This document shows, piece after piece, positions 25,390 through 33,534 of a stretch of DNA of 50,269 nucleotides (the stretch's first letter is position 1; every line of letters starts with the position of its first letter). Source of the DNA: Exiguobacterium alkaliphilum 12/1 (lineage in GTDB: Bacteria > Bacillota > Bacilli > Exiguobacteriales > Exiguobacteriaceae); the NCBI RefSeq assembly GCF_000714435.1, contig NZ_JJMW01000062.1:1-50269 (forward strand), read 5' to 3'. Below the pieces are notes generated by a model. That model made no database searches. It was not told the origin of the DNA and was given only the letters and a program-made list of their open reading frames with translations. Both the position numbers and the translations under genes were made by a program.

Positions 25390-26433
25390 ATGCGAAATTA
25401 TGATTATCAATATTTAAGAAGCCTCGCCTTACCGATGGAAACCGTACGATTGATTGGTCGCATCAATGAATACAAGGGCAAACAAGACCTATATAAACAA
25501 CAGGCACCTCAAATCTTGAACACGTTATGTGACGTCGCGGTCATTCAATCGACAAAGGCTTCCAATGCGATTGAGGGGATCGTCGTGACCGAGAGCCGCC
25601 TACACACCATCATGTCGAAAACCTCGGATCCGGCCGACCGCTCGGAAGCTGAAATTGCCGGGTACCGGGATGTATTGAACTTAATCCATGCTTCAGCCCA
25701 AGATATCCCAATCAATCCGAACATCCTGCTCCAGCTTCATAAAGAACTTTATAAATTTGTTCCGGTCGAAGGCGGGCGTTGGAAAAATGTCGATAACGAG
25801 ATTAGCGAGACCTTCCCCGACGGTACGCGCCGAACGCGCTTCGTACCTGTCCCGGCATTCGAGACCCCGACGGCTGTTCAAGCTTTATGCGACAGTGTAA
25901 AAGAACGTCGGCAAAACGAAGACGTCGATCCACTCATCTTGACTAGTATGTTCGTCCTCGACTTTTTATCGATTCATCCATTCAATGACGGGAACGGACG
26001 AATGGCCCGGCTGGTGACTTTGTTGCTGTTGTATCAATTCGGCTTTGAGGTCGGCCGCTATATTAGTCTCGAAAAGATTATCGAGGAACGGAAAGAGGAC
26101 TACTATGAGTCTCTACGGTTGTCATCGATCCATTGGCATGAGAACCGACAAGACTCATTCCCATGGATCAACTATCTATTGAGCGTGATTCTTGCGGCTT
26201 ATAAAGAGCTTGAGGAACGTGTTGGCCTCGTCACGTCAGGAAGTCAAAGCAAGAGCATCCGGATTAGACGATTCGTAGAAGGGAGAATCGGGCCGTTTAC
26301 CAAGTCGCATGTTCGGAACGCCTGCCCCGACATCAGTGAGGCAACCATCAACCGAGTTCTTCGGGAATTGCGGGATGAAGGGGAAATCGCTCCATCTGGA
26401 CTCGGCCGGAGTGCGAAATGGATTAAGCAATGA
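25390..26433 (+). CDS. Fic-domain protein (AMP-transferase) with inhibitory helix and C-terminal winged-helix-like region
   Basis: 347 residues from ATG 25390, which is spaced 8 bases after GGGGA; ATGs at 25375 and 25381 have no ribosome site. The Fic core HPFNDGNGRMAR (H196 catalytic) is complete, so transfer of AMP or another phosphate-containing group to a target hydroxyl is expected. The N-terminal helix contains SNAIEG (S58-E62-G63), the (S/T)xxxE(G/N) inhibitory motif, placing it in the class with in-cis inhibition. The flap (VEGGRWKNVDNEI) lies at about 125-140. The last 80 residues read like a winged helix (GPFTKSHVRNACP, ATINRVLRELRDEGEI), which could bind DNA. Targets unknown. Confidence 0.88.
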   Translation: MRNYDYQYLRSLALPMETVRLIGRINEYKGKQDLYKQQAPQILNTLCDVAVIQSTKASNAIEGIVVTESRLHTIMSKTSDPADRSEAEIAGYRDVLNLIHASAQDIPINPNILLQLHKELYKFVPVEGGRWKNVDNEISETFPDGTRRTRFVPVPAFETPTAVQALCDSVKERRQNEDVDPLILTSMFVLDFLSIHPFNDGNGRMARLVTLLLLYQFGFEVGRYISLEKIIEERKEDYYESLRLSSIHWHENRQDSFPWINYLLSVILAAYKELEERVGLVTSGSQSKSIRIRRFVEGRIGPFTKSHVRNACPDISEATINRVLRELRDEGEIAPSGLGRSAKWIKQ

Positions 26434-26529
26434 CTCGAATGCAGAGGGTAGCACGCTTCCTCAACCAGAGGCGGAAATTCATTTCACAACGTTTACGTTT
26501 GAAAAGACATACGATCAAGGAGAATTGAC

Positions 26530-26970
26530 ATGAGTCTATTTGAATACATCAGTCTGTCTGCAACTGCATGGTTTATGGGATTCTTCCCCATGTTCGAAAT
26601 CTATTTGGCCATCCCGAGTACGATGTTACTCGGTCTCGATCATGTCTCTGCGGTGCTTTGGGCCGGGTTCGGTAACTTCTTGCCGGTTCCCCTGCTCGCG
26701 TACTTTTACGATTGGCTCCATCGTTTCAAACGCCTCAGCGGCTGGCTCGATCGTCTCGAGAAGCATCGATTCAGTCATTTGATGCGCGAGCATGGCAGCT
26801 GGTCGATTATCCTCGTCACGCCATTACTCGGGTCATGGGTCGTCGGTGTGATTGGGCACTCGATCGGGATGAAGCGTTCCACCCTCCTCATCTATTCAGC
26901 CATCAGCATATTCGGGTATGGCGTGATCATCGCTTGGCTCACCTCGAAAGGCATCGAGTTCACATTCTGA
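26530..26970 (+). CDS. Putative small multi-drug export family membrane protein
   Basis: 146 residues with four hydrophobic stretches (LSATAWFMGFFPMFEIYLAI; VSAVLWAGFGNFLPVPLLAY; SIILVTPLLGSWVVGVIGH; LLIYSAISIFGYGVIIAWL). The FPMFEIYLAIP and TPLLGSWVVG motifs match the COG2426/PF06695 family, whose transport role is only predicted. AAGGAG lies 8 bases before ATG. It is 96 bases after the Fic gene on the same strand with no terminator between, so both may share a transcript. Confidence 0.75.
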   Translation: MSLFEYISLSATAWFMGFFPMFEIYLAIPSTMLLGLDHVSAVLWAGFGNFLPVPLLAYFYDWLHRFKRLSGWLDRLEKHRFSHLMREHGSWSIILVTPLLGSWVVGVIGHSIGMKRSTLLIYSAISIFGYGVIIAWLTSKGIEFTF

Positions 26971-26996
26971 GACACGCCTGACGTCGTTCGCAAATG

Positions 26997-27042
26997 AAAA
27001 GGTATCGGACTCATTCTGTATTGAATGAATCCGATTCCTTTT
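26997..27042. terminator. Bidirectional terminator between converging genes
   Basis: AAAAGGTATCGGACTCATTC and GAATGAATCCGATTCCTTTT pair with few mismatches around TGTATT; a T-run follows on the plus strand and CCTTTTC on the minus strand. Confidence 0.85.
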
Positions 27043-27079
27043 TTTGCGCTAGATTGCTCCTTACTCCTGGTTTTTCGAA

Positions 27080-27802
27080 TCAAGAAGAGATTGCATTTTC
27101 GTCTCTTTCCATGAAAAACGCATCCAACTGAAAATCATGCTTATCGAGCACAATCTGTTCGCGCGCAATGCCCCGCTCACATAGCGTCGCAATCGTCTCG
27201 CGCAAGAAGTCATCGCTCCCGACGACGTAATACAGCCCGTCCATATCCTGTGCGAGCGTCTTGGCCGCCTCGTGGTAACGAACGCGGCTGTCGACGAAAT
27301 CAGCCGTGAACGTATCCGTCGACGTAAAGACGTCTTTGAATAGATAGTTGGCCGACGAGTCGACGTTCAACGAATGGAGGTGCGGCACGCCTTCCCCGTC
27401 CGCCAAATAGTCGAGGACGAGCGGACGGAACGTCGCGAGCCCGACACCGGCCGACAACAAATAGACGTTCTTCCCAACACGTTTTAACGGCACGTTCGAA
27501 TGCGTCTTGAAGATGGCGACGTTCTCACCGAGCGCCATTTCCCGGAGAATCGACTTGAACTCGGAACATTCTTTTTTAATACGTGTCGTGATGCCAATGA
27601 CGCCTTCTCGCGGCAACGTCGAGATGGACATGTGGCGAATCAGACTCCGGTTCGGTCGCTCTTCTTTGTTGAACCCTTCGAGCGCGAAATGCGTGTGCGC
27701 CCCTTCCTCCCACGTGAAGCCGTCTGGCCGTTCGAGTCGGAACGTGTATGTATCAGCTGCTTCTTCCACGACATCTAAAATCGGTGTCCAGTAAATCTGC
27801 AT
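27080..27802 (-). CDS. FAD-binding oxidoreductase, probably reduces imported ferric siderophore
   Basis: 240 residues from ATG 27802; a GTG three codons upstream touches the ribosome site AAGGAAG and is rejected. It has the two-domain ferredoxin-NADP reductase layout: an FAD-binding barrel with RHMSIST (the R-x-x-S-x-S/T type flavin motif, about 57-63), then an NAD(P)-binding part opened by LLSAGVGLATFRPLV and ending YYVVGSDDFLRETI. No iron-sulfur or globin domain is present. It is the last of five genes, 23 bases after the siderophore ATPase and with no terminator between, which suggests it releases iron by reduction in the cytoplasm. Substrate is inferred from context. Confidence 0.78.
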   Translation of the reverse strand: MQIYWTPILDVVEEAADTYTFRLERPDGFTWEEGAHTHFALEGFNKEERPNRSLIRHMSISTLPREGVIGITTRIKKECSEFKSILREMALGENVAIFKTHSNVPLKRVGKNVYLLSAGVGLATFRPLVLDYLADGEGVPHLHSLNVDSSANYLFKDVFTSTDTFTADFVDSRVRYHEAAKTLAQDMDGLYYVVGSDDFLRETIATLCERGIAREQIVLDKHDFQLDAFFMERDENAISS

Positions 27803-27825
27803 CGTCGTCACTTCCTTCTATATGA

Positions 27826-28578
27826 TTAGTAGACAGCAATCGGTCCGTACGGGCCTTGGATGACCTCGAGCTTCGTCTCGAAGATGTCGGACAGGATCTC
27901 CCCGTTCATAATCTCGTCGACCGTCCCGAAGGCGGCGATCTGCCCGTCTTTCATCGCACAGATCCGGTCCGAATATTTGGCCGCGAAGTTGATATCGTGG
28001 AGCACGGTGACAATCGTCCGACCGAACTCGTCGGCGACGTGACGTAAGTATCCCATCATCTGTACCGAGCGGGCGATGTCCAAATTGTTGAGCGGCTCGT
28101 CGAGGAGGACATATTCCGTCTCCTGACAGAGCACCATCGCGACGTACGCCCGTTGGCGCTGGCCGCCCGACAGTTCGTCGAGGTAGCGGTGCTCGAGATG
28201 CGTCAAATCAAGAAAGTCGATATATTTCGAGATGATCGCCTCATCTTCTTTCGTCAACCGCCCCTTCGAGTACGGGAAACGACCGAACCCGGCGAGTTGG
28301 CGCACGGTCAGGCGCGTCACGAAATGATTCTCTTGCCGGAGGATCGTAATGATTTTCGCCAAGTCTTTCGACTTCGTGCTCGACACGTCCATCCCGGCGA
28401 CTTGAATCTGACCCGCGTCTAAATTTAGCAGACGGCCGATCATCATGAGCGTCGTCGACTTCCCGGCCCCGTTCGGACCGATGAGCGACGTGAAGCCGGC
28501 CTTCGGGATATCGAGGTCGATCGGCCCGATGTGGACGTTATCCGTATACGATTTTTTCACTTGTTCGAGTTGTATCAT
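27826..28578 (-). CDS. yclP: Iron-siderophore ABC transporter ATP-binding protein (YclP/FecE type)
   Basis: 250 residues. Walker A GPNGAGKSTT (about 34-43), Q-loop LRQENH, signature LSGGQRQR, Walker B YVLLDEPLNNLD and switch His in VLHDINFA are all present. The pattern FVTRLTVRQLAGFGRFPYSKGRLT closely follows the B. subtilis petrobactin importer ATPase YclP. It powers uptake of ferric siderophore through the two permeases encoded upstream. Its ATG overlaps the preceding permease stop (ATGA). Expression should follow the Fur box at the head of the operon. The exact siderophore is not determined. Confidence 0.88.
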   Translation of the reverse strand: MIQLEQVKKSYTDNVHIGPIDLDIPKAGFTSLIGPNGAGKSTTLMMIGRLLNLDAGQIQVAGMDVSSTKSKDLAKIITILRQENHFVTRLTVRQLAGFGRFPYSKGRLTKEDEAIISKYIDFLDLTHLEHRYLDELSGGQRQRAYVAMVLCQETEYVLLDEPLNNLDIARSVQMMGYLRHVADEFGRTIVTVLHDINFAAKYSDRICAMKDGQIAAFGTVDEIMNGEILSDIFETKLEVIQGPYGPIAVY

Positions 28579-29636
28579 AAGGACCTCCGCTTAAGAATGA
28601 CTGCCAAGAAAATGATGCCGCCGAACAGTTCGATGATGACGGAGACGACGCTTGGCGTGTTGAAGATGTGGTACATGAAGAAGTAGGCGCTCGTCAAAAC
28701 GAAGAAGCCGAGCGCGAACGCCATCGGGAAGACGTATTTATGGTCATACGTCGAGGCGACCTGGTAGCTGAGCGTCGCGACCAAGAAACCGAAGAACGTG
28801 AGCGGCCCGATGAGCGCCGTCGACACCGACATGAGGAGCGAGATAAGAATGAGCGTATAGATGACGCTCCCGCGATGGTTCACCCCGAACGACGTCGCCA
28901 CGTCCTTCCCGAGCGAGACGAGATTGAGTCGGTTCGAGAACGCGTACAATAATACCCCGACGACGAGCACGAGCGGGATGACGATCGGGAAGTAGGCCGC
29001 GTCCGCGTTCGTCACCGAACCGAACAGCCGCGCCTGCAAGATGTCAAAGTCGGACGGGGCGAGCATGCGGCGCATGAACGTCGACACCGAGTTGAGCCCG
29101 GTCCCGATGATAATCCCGACGAGCAGCATGAGCTGCAGGTTGGCGTATTTCCCCGACAATAACCAGCCGTATAGCAAAAGACTCATGAGCACCATCAGTC
29201 CGACCTGCGTCAAGAACGCACCGGTCCCCGTAAAACCGACCAAGGCGCCGGCACCGAAGAAGAAAATCATACTCGTCTGAATCGTCGAATAGAGCGCGTC
29301 ATACCCGAGGAGCGATGGTGTGATGATGCGGTTGTTCGTCACTGAATGGAACGCGACGGTCGCGAGGCTCTGACAGAGCGCCGCGATTGCCATCGTCGTG
29401 ACGGCGACGACGCGCCGCTCGACGACTGGCCAAAACGACGGCGAGTCGATTGGGACCGGATTGTTGTAAAGCAACAGCCCGAGCGCGCACAACACGCCAC
29501 CGATGATTAAGGCGGCAAGGAAGAGCCAATAGCGCCGCTCCTCCCGTCTCGAACGGAACGCCGACGCGCTCCGCTCCTTTCCTTGAAGCGGATGGACGTC
29601 CACTTCGTACACTTCTTTCTCGATGACCGTACTCAT
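28575..29636 (-). CDS. yclO: Iron-siderophore ABC transporter permease (YclO type)
   Basis: 353 residues, FecCD/BtuC-fold permease with about nine hydrophobic segments after a charged N-terminal extension of some 35 residues. Family motifs: SVTNNRIITPSLLGYDALY (loop contacting the binding protein), LLVGIIIGTGLNSVSTFM, a LGKDVATSFGVNH coupling motif that meets the ATPase, and ALIGPLTFFGFLVA. GGGGAGGGG precedes ATG, which overlaps the previous gene's stop (ATGA). It pairs with the 29633-30628 product as a heterodimeric channel. Confidence 0.86.
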   Translation of the reverse strand: MSTVIEKEVYEVDVHPLQGKERSASAFRSRREERRYWLFLAALIIGGVLCALGLLLYNNPVPIDSPSFWPVVERRVVAVTTMAIAALCQSLATVAFHSVTNNRIITPSLLGYDALYSTIQTSMIFFFGAGALVGFTGTGAFLTQVGLMVLMSLLLYGWLLSGKYANLQLMLLVGIIIGTGLNSVSTFMRRMLAPSDFDILQARLFGSVTNADAAYFPIVIPLVLVVGVLLYAFSNRLNLVSLGKDVATSFGVNHRGSVIYTLILISLLMSVSTALIGPLTFFGFLVATLSYQVASTYDHKYVFPMAFALGFFVLTSAYFFMYHIFNTPSVVSVIIELFGGIIFLAVILKRRSL

Positions 29637-30628
29637 CGAACCCCTCCCCGCTTCCGCTGTCTAAGTAAAATCCCGATGAAGACGAACGCACCGACCGTCC
29701 CGAGAATGAGTGAGACCGGCAGTTCGAACGGTGCGATAATCGTCCGGGAAATCAAGTCACTGACGAGAATCGCGCCCATGCCGACGACACATACCCACGG
29801 CAAGTTGCTGCGGAGGTCGTCCCCCCGAAACATCGAGACGAGGTTCGGGACGATTAAGCCGAGGAACGGCAAATTGCCGATGACCGTCGCCACGACACCG
29901 ACCGAGAGGGCGATGAGACCCGTCGCAATCATCATGAGCTGGTTGTAGTTCACGCCGAGGCTCGTCGCGACGTCCTCTCCGAGTCCCGCGAGCGTCAACC
30001 GGTTCGCGAGCAAAAAGATGAGCACCGTTGAGATGAGGATGAGCCATAAATACTCATAGCGGCCGACCTGGACCGAGGCGAACGAACCGACGAACCAGCC
30101 TTCGAGCGTCTGACTCATCCGGAAGAACAGGCCGAGGAACGTGGAGACGGCCGAGATGACGGCACCGAGCATGAGCCCGATGATTGGGACAATCAACGAC
30201 GACCGGAGTTTGACCGAACGTAAAAACCAAAAGAACACCATCGTACCGACGAACGAGAAGACGATTGCCCCCGTCATCCGCATCATGAGCGTCGGTGCCG
30301 GGACGAGCAAGTACACGGTCAAGAGCCCGAGCCCGGCCCATTCGAGTGTCCCGGTCGTCGTCGGTTCGACGAGCCGGTTTTGGGTGATGAGCTGCATGAC
30401 GAGCCCCGACATCGCCATCGCCGCCCCCGTCAACATGAGGGCGACCGTCCGCGGGACACGCGTGATCCAAAACATATCGAAGTCGGCGCGAATATCATAC
30501 ACGCCCGTAACGAGCGATAAGACCGCAAGCATCAACACGACGAGCGTCGCGAAGATGAACGACTTCGTCCATATGGTAGAAAAGGAGGGCTGAGACAATG
30601 TCTCAGCCCGAGTTAGTGGTGTTTGCAC
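29633..30628 (-). CDS. yclN: Iron-siderophore ABC transporter permease (YclN type)
   Basis: 331 residues, FecCD-type permease. Motifs: RVPRTVALMLTGAAMAMSG, MQLITQNRLVEPTTTGTLEW, LIGLMLGAVISAVSTFLG-type segment near residue 150, LGEDVATSLGVNY coupling loop and NLPFLGLIVPNLV. The start is GTG; its ribosome site AAGTAAGG overlaps the stop of the binding-protein gene. Codons 8-15 form a perfect 10-bp hairpin in the mRNA, an unusual place that may lower permease expression relative to the binding protein. Confidence 0.86.
   Translation of the reverse strand: MQTPLTRAETLSQPSFSTIWTKSFIFATLVVLMLAVLSLVTGVYDIRADFDMFWITRVPRTVALMLTGAAMAMSGLVMQLITQNRLVEPTTTGTLEWAGLGLLTVYLLVPAPTLMMRMTGAIVFSFVGTMVFFWFLRSVKLRSSLIVPIIGLMLGAVISAVSTFLGLFFRMSQTLEGWFVGSFASVQVGRYEYLWLILISTVLIFLLANRLTLAGLGEDVATSLGVNYNQLMMIATGLIALSVGVVATVIGNLPFLGLIVPNLVSMFRGDDLRSNLPWVCVVGMGAILVSDLISRTIIAPFELPVSLILGTVGAFVFIGILLRQRKRGGVR
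30587..30609 (-). promoter_or_regulatory. Perfect hairpin in the first codons of the permease gene
   Basis: GGGCTGAGAC and GTCTCAGCCC pair completely around three bases, followed on the minus strand by TCCTTTTC. It lies just after the binding-protein gene and inside the next reading frame. An intra-operon attenuator or mRNA-stabilising stem is likely. Confidence 0.6.
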
Positions 30629-30639
30629 GATAGCACGCC

Positions 30640-31641
30640 TTACTTCTTGAGCGCTTGTGCGATGTCGTTGAACATTTCAGCGTACGTTTGAATCGACTCG
30701 TTCAAATATGTGTCGTTCGGTGCGTAGACGATGTTCTTTTCTTTGACGGCTGTCGTCTTTTGAAGCGCCGGGGCGTTATCGATGACGTCCGCTGCCGGTA
30801 CGGCACCTTCCGCTCCAGCGAGCGGTGCGTCGCGGTCGAGGACGAAGAGCCAGTCCGGGTTGCTTTCGGCGATTGCTTCGACCGAGACTTCATCCCCTTG
30901 GTGGTCGCCTGTCGCCTTCTCGACTTCTAACGCCGGTGTCCAGCCGAAGATGTCATACATCGGGCCATAGACGCGACCTGAAATCGGTGCCGAGAAGCCG
31001 ATGTCTCCGCCTGAGACGATGACCGACATGATCGTGTCTTCGCCGTTGTAAGCTGATTTCACGCCATCGATTGAGTTGTCGAGGTCCGCGACGAGCTGTG
31101 CCGCCTCTTCGTTCTTATCAAAGATTTTCCCGAGCGTGAGCGTCGTGTCCGTCAACCCTTTGACCAAAATCTCACCCGGAGTGCCCGTATCTTCCGGGAT
31201 GTCGATGTACAAGTCAATCACGGCCGCGTTCGGTACGAGTTTTTTGATGTCTTCGTAGTAATCGGCGAAACGTTGCCCGACGATGACGACGTCCGGGTCG
31301 ACGCCTGCAATCGCCTCTAAGTTCGGCTCAAAGTGCATGCCGACGTCGGCGATGTCGCTGTCTTTCGCATATGGCGACTCGGCCGGCAACAATCCGATCG
31401 GTGCCGCCGCGAGTTCGATGTCCCACGCCGCGAGCGTCTCGAACGTCCGGTTGTCGAGGGCGACGACCTTCTCCGGGTTGACCGGTACGTCAATCGTGCC
31501 GTGTGCATCGGTAATCTCGACCGTTTTCGGCGCCTCGGCACCTTCCACTTCTCCTGTTTCTTTCGTCTCTGTCGTCCCGCCGCATGCGGCAAGCACGAAG
31601 ATGAGTACTGTCAACATGAGTGACACTTTCAATTTCCCCAT
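30640..31641 (-). CDS. Iron-siderophore substrate-binding lipoprotein
   Basis: 333 residues from ATG 31641, which is 9 bases after AAGGAG; an ATG at 31650 directly abuts that site and is rejected. It has a lipoprotein signal (VSLMLTVLIFVLAACGG, lipobox LAAC), a short acidic linker, and two lobes of the FepB/FhuD (PBP2 siderophore) type: VPVNPEKVVALDNRTFETL, GMHFEPNLEAIAGVDPDVVI, ISGRVYGPMYDIFGW and WLFVLDRDAPLAG. It captures ferric siderophore outside the membrane and hands it to the permeases encoded downstream. First gene of a five-gene operon behind a Fur box. Confidence 0.88.
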   Translation of the reverse strand: MGKLKVSLMLTVLIFVLAACGGTTETKETGEVEGAEAPKTVEITDAHGTIDVPVNPEKVVALDNRTFETLAAWDIELAAAPIGLLPAESPYAKDSDIADVGMHFEPNLEAIAGVDPDVVIVGQRFADYYEDIKKLVPNAAVIDLYIDIPEDTGTPGEILVKGLTDTTLTLGKIFDKNEEAAQLVADLDNSIDGVKSAYNGEDTIMSVIVSGGDIGFSAPISGRVYGPMYDIFGWTPALEVEKATGDHQGDEVSVEAIAESNPDWLFVLDRDAPLAGAEGAVPAADVIDNAPALQKTTAVKEKNIVYAPNDTYLNESIQTYAEMFNDIAQALKK

Positions 31642-31747
31642 TCTGTCCATCTCCTTATGTATCTAGTTTGAATGACACTCGTCTCAACTCGAACGTGTCC
31701 ATGTCTTCTGTTCTATGTATGGACGCTTCTATGGACTCGTTCTCATT

Positions 31748-31766
31748 GATAATGATTATCATTGTC
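31748..31766. promoter_or_regulatory. Fur box of the siderophore uptake operon
   Basis: GATAATGATTATCATTGTC matches the 19-base consensus GATAATGATTATCATTATC at 18 of 19 positions. It lies 106 bases before the binding-protein start, so iron-bound Fur should repress the operon. Flanking CTCATT/CATTGAG adds partial half-sites. Confidence 0.9.
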
Positions 31767-31918
31767 GTTTTCATTGAGAAGCATATCAAACAAAAAAAGG
31801 ATGTGCAATGCCAAATTGTCAAAAAGGGACTGGGAATATTTTTCTTTCCTTATACGCAAAAAAAATCATTCATGTATGAGTAATCGGTTCGACAAGACAA
31901 TTCAAACTTGATATATTG

Positions 31919-31942
31919 ACTTTACTGACCGTTCAGTAAAGT
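31919..31942. promoter_or_regulatory. TetR operator overlapping the promoter
   Basis: ACTTTACTGA and TCAGTAAAGT form a perfect 10-bp palindrome around CCGT, 16 bases before the regulator start. TTGACT (31916-31921) overlaps its left arm and AAGTTA (31939-31944) the right. Autorepression of the TetR-SMR operon is the natural reading. Confidence 0.75.
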
Positions 31943-31958
31943 TAATGAGGTGAACATG

Positions 31959-32480
31959 ATGAACAAAAAACAATTACTGCTCGAGACGGCCGCCCAGATG
32001 ATTCGGGAGGACGGCATTCAACAACTATCGCTCGAGCGGCTCGCCGCGCGTGTCGGCATCACGAAAGCCGGTGTGCTCTACCACTTCGAGACGAAAGACA
32101 ATTTGCTCCGCCAAATGAACGAACTCGCCATCACCGAGTTCGAGACACGGATCCATCATCATATGACGGACGGACCGTACCCGTTCACACGAGCTTACGC
32201 CCAGGCGACACTCGACTATCTGGACGCGGCACGAATCGGCCTGAGCGCCGTCTTCATCTCGTCGCAAGAAGATGCGAGCGGTGCTATCTGGAACGAGGCG
32301 GCACGCCGATGGGATGAACGCTTTCTCGCCGACGGGACCGACCCGCGCGTACTCGAACTTCGGCTGTTATGTGACGGGTTCTGGTTCGCGTTGACGTACG
32401 GCTATAGCGACGCCTTCAAGGACGAGGCCGCCCGGCTCATCCGCCAAAAGTGTGACGCGCTCGAACAGGCAGGTGGCTAA
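31959..32480 (+). CDS. TetR/AcrR-family repressor
   Basis: 173 residues from ATG 31959 (GAGGTG 6 bases upstream); GTG 31950 and ATG 31956 are alternatives. The N-terminal HTH is typical: LLETAAQMIREDGIQQLSLE, RLAARVGITKAGVLYHFETK, DNLLRQM. The C-terminal ligand domain (about 60-173) includes LDYLDAARIGLSAVF and LLCDGFWFALTYGY. It is the first gene of an operon with two SMR efflux subunits (1 base to the next gene), so it probably senses a cationic drug and controls their expression through the palindrome upstream. Confidence 0.85.
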   Translation: MNKKQLLLETAAQMIREDGIQQLSLERLAARVGITKAGVLYHFETKDNLLRQMNELAITEFETRIHHHMTDGPYPFTRAYAQATLDYLDAARIGLSAVFISSQEDASGAIWNEAARRWDERFLADGTDPRVLELRLLCDGFWFALTYGYSDAFKDEAARLIRQKCDALEQAGG

Positions 32481-32481
32481 G

Positions 32482-32790
32482 ATGGGCTTCCTCTATCTCG
32501 CCGGAGCGATCATCTCTGAAGTGTTCGGCTCGAGCATGCTCAAGCTCAACGCGACGTCGTCGACCCGTCTCCCGATTGTCGGGGTCGCGCTCGGCTATGT
32601 GACGGCGTTTTATCTATTGTCGCTCGCCCTCCTCTCCATCCCGCTCAGCTTCGCCTACGCGTTTTGGAGCGGGGTCGGCACGGCTGCGACGGCACTCATC
32701 GGCTTTCTCGTCTTCAACGAGCAAATCCGTAAACAGACCGTCGCCGGCATCGGACTCGTCATCGTCGGGCTCGTGTTGATGAAAGTATAG
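32482..32790 (+). CDS. SMR-family efflux subunit 1
   Basis: 102 residues from ATG 32482 (AGGTGG 6 bases upstream). Four membrane helices; the essential Glu is in AGAIISEVFGSSMLKL (E13). Other SMR motifs: LLSIPLSFAYAFWSGVGTAATALIG and LVFNEQ. SMR proteins export cationic compounds in exchange for protons. It is followed 11 bases later by a second, different SMR gene, so the active unit is probably a heterodimer with opposite topologies, as in EbrAB and YkkCD. Confidence 0.88.
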   Translation: MGFLYLAGAIISEVFGSSMLKLNATSSTRLPIVGVALGYVTAFYLLSLALLSIPLSFAYAFWSGVGTAATALIGFLVFNEQIRKQTVAGIGLVIVGLVLMKV

Positions 32791-32801
32791 GAGGGACACG
32801 G

Positions 32802-33137
32802 ATGAAAGGATATGTATTCTTACTGTTCTCGATTGCGTTCGAGGTGCTCGGGACCTCGATGCTGAAGCTGTCGGACGGGTTCACACAACTCGTTCCGAGC
32901 ATGATCCTGCTCGCAAGTTTCGCCGTCTCGTTCACACTCATGGGCATCGTCTTAAAGACGATTCCGCTCAGCATCGCCTACAGCGTCTGGGCCGGCCTCG
33001 GCACGGTCGCGACGGGGCTGATTGGCGTGTTCGTCTACGGCGAGGTGTTGTCGACGTTGAACAGTATCGGACTCATTGTCATCGTGCTCGGTGTCATCGT
33101 CATGAATTTCGGGAAAACGAATACGGTACACGGTTGA
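32802..33137 (+). CDS. SMR-family efflux subunit 2
   Basis: 111 residues, four membrane helices. The key Glu lies in LFSIAFEVLGTSMLKLSDG (E13 by count from ATG), and KTIPLSIAYSVWAGLGTVATG is the signature loop. It has a longer C-terminal tail (NFGKTNTVHG) than its partner, a pattern seen in paired SMR proteins. The ribosome site GGAGG overlaps the stop codon of subunit 1, so the two are co-translated. Confidence 0.88.
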   Translation: MKGYVFLLFSIAFEVLGTSMLKLSDGFTQLVPSMILLASFAVSFTLMGIVLKTIPLSIAYSVWAGLGTVATGLIGVFVYGEVLSTLNSIGLIVIVLGVIVMNFGKTNTVHG

Positions 33138-33159
33138 CCGTCCAGAAAGGAGTGACGCG

Positions 33160-33501
33160 ATGCTTGCCCCATTGATTGAAGAGAAAGAACGACTGTTGTT
33201 GACGAAGGAAGTGCGGACGTCGCCAGAGCGGTTGCGCGAACTCGTGACCGAAGATTTCTTTGAAATCGGCAGCTCCGGACGCCTCCTCTACAAAGAAGAG
33301 GACACGAACACGATGGACCTCGGCGAGATCGACGTCTCGCTCACCGACTTCAACCTCGAAGTCATCCGTGACGACGTTGTCCTCGCCACGTATCGGACCG
33401 AGAACCGTGCGACCGGAAACGTTGCGCTTCGCAGCTCGATTTGGGTACGGATTGACGGAACGTGGAAAATGAAGTTTCATCAAGGAACACCCATTCCATA
33501 A
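33160..33501 (+). CDS. DUF4440/SnoaL-like (NTF2 fold) protein
   Basis: 113 residues, single domain. LLTKEVRTSPERLRELVTEDFFEIGSSG (split across helix and first strand) and WVRIDGTWKMKFHQGTP are typical of DUF4440 proteins. ATG follows AGAAAGGAGTGACGCG. It is 22 bases after the SMR pair with no terminator between, so it belongs to the TetR-controlled operon; its role there is unknown. A terminator follows the stop. Confidence 0.78.
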   Translation: MLAPLIEEKERLLLTKEVRTSPERLRELVTEDFFEIGSSGRLLYKEEDTNTMDLGEIDVSLTDFNLEVIRDDVVLATYRTENRATGNVALRSSIWVRIDGTWKMKFHQGTPIP

Positions 33502-33505
33502 AACA

Positions 33506-33532
33506 AAGGAGCACCCGCGATGGGTGCTCCTT
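33506..33532. terminator. Terminator between converging operons
   Basis: AAGGAGCACCC and GGGTGCTCCTT pair perfectly around GCGAT. The minus-strand side continues TTTGTTTTAT; the plus-strand side has few T, so it mainly ends the VOC-FetAB operon. Confidence 0.8.
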
Positions 33533-33534
33533 AG

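Noticed and set aside
31620..31883. 87-codon plus-strand frame over the Fur box
   Set aside because: It runs through the start of the binding-protein gene and the promoter region and has no ribosome site.
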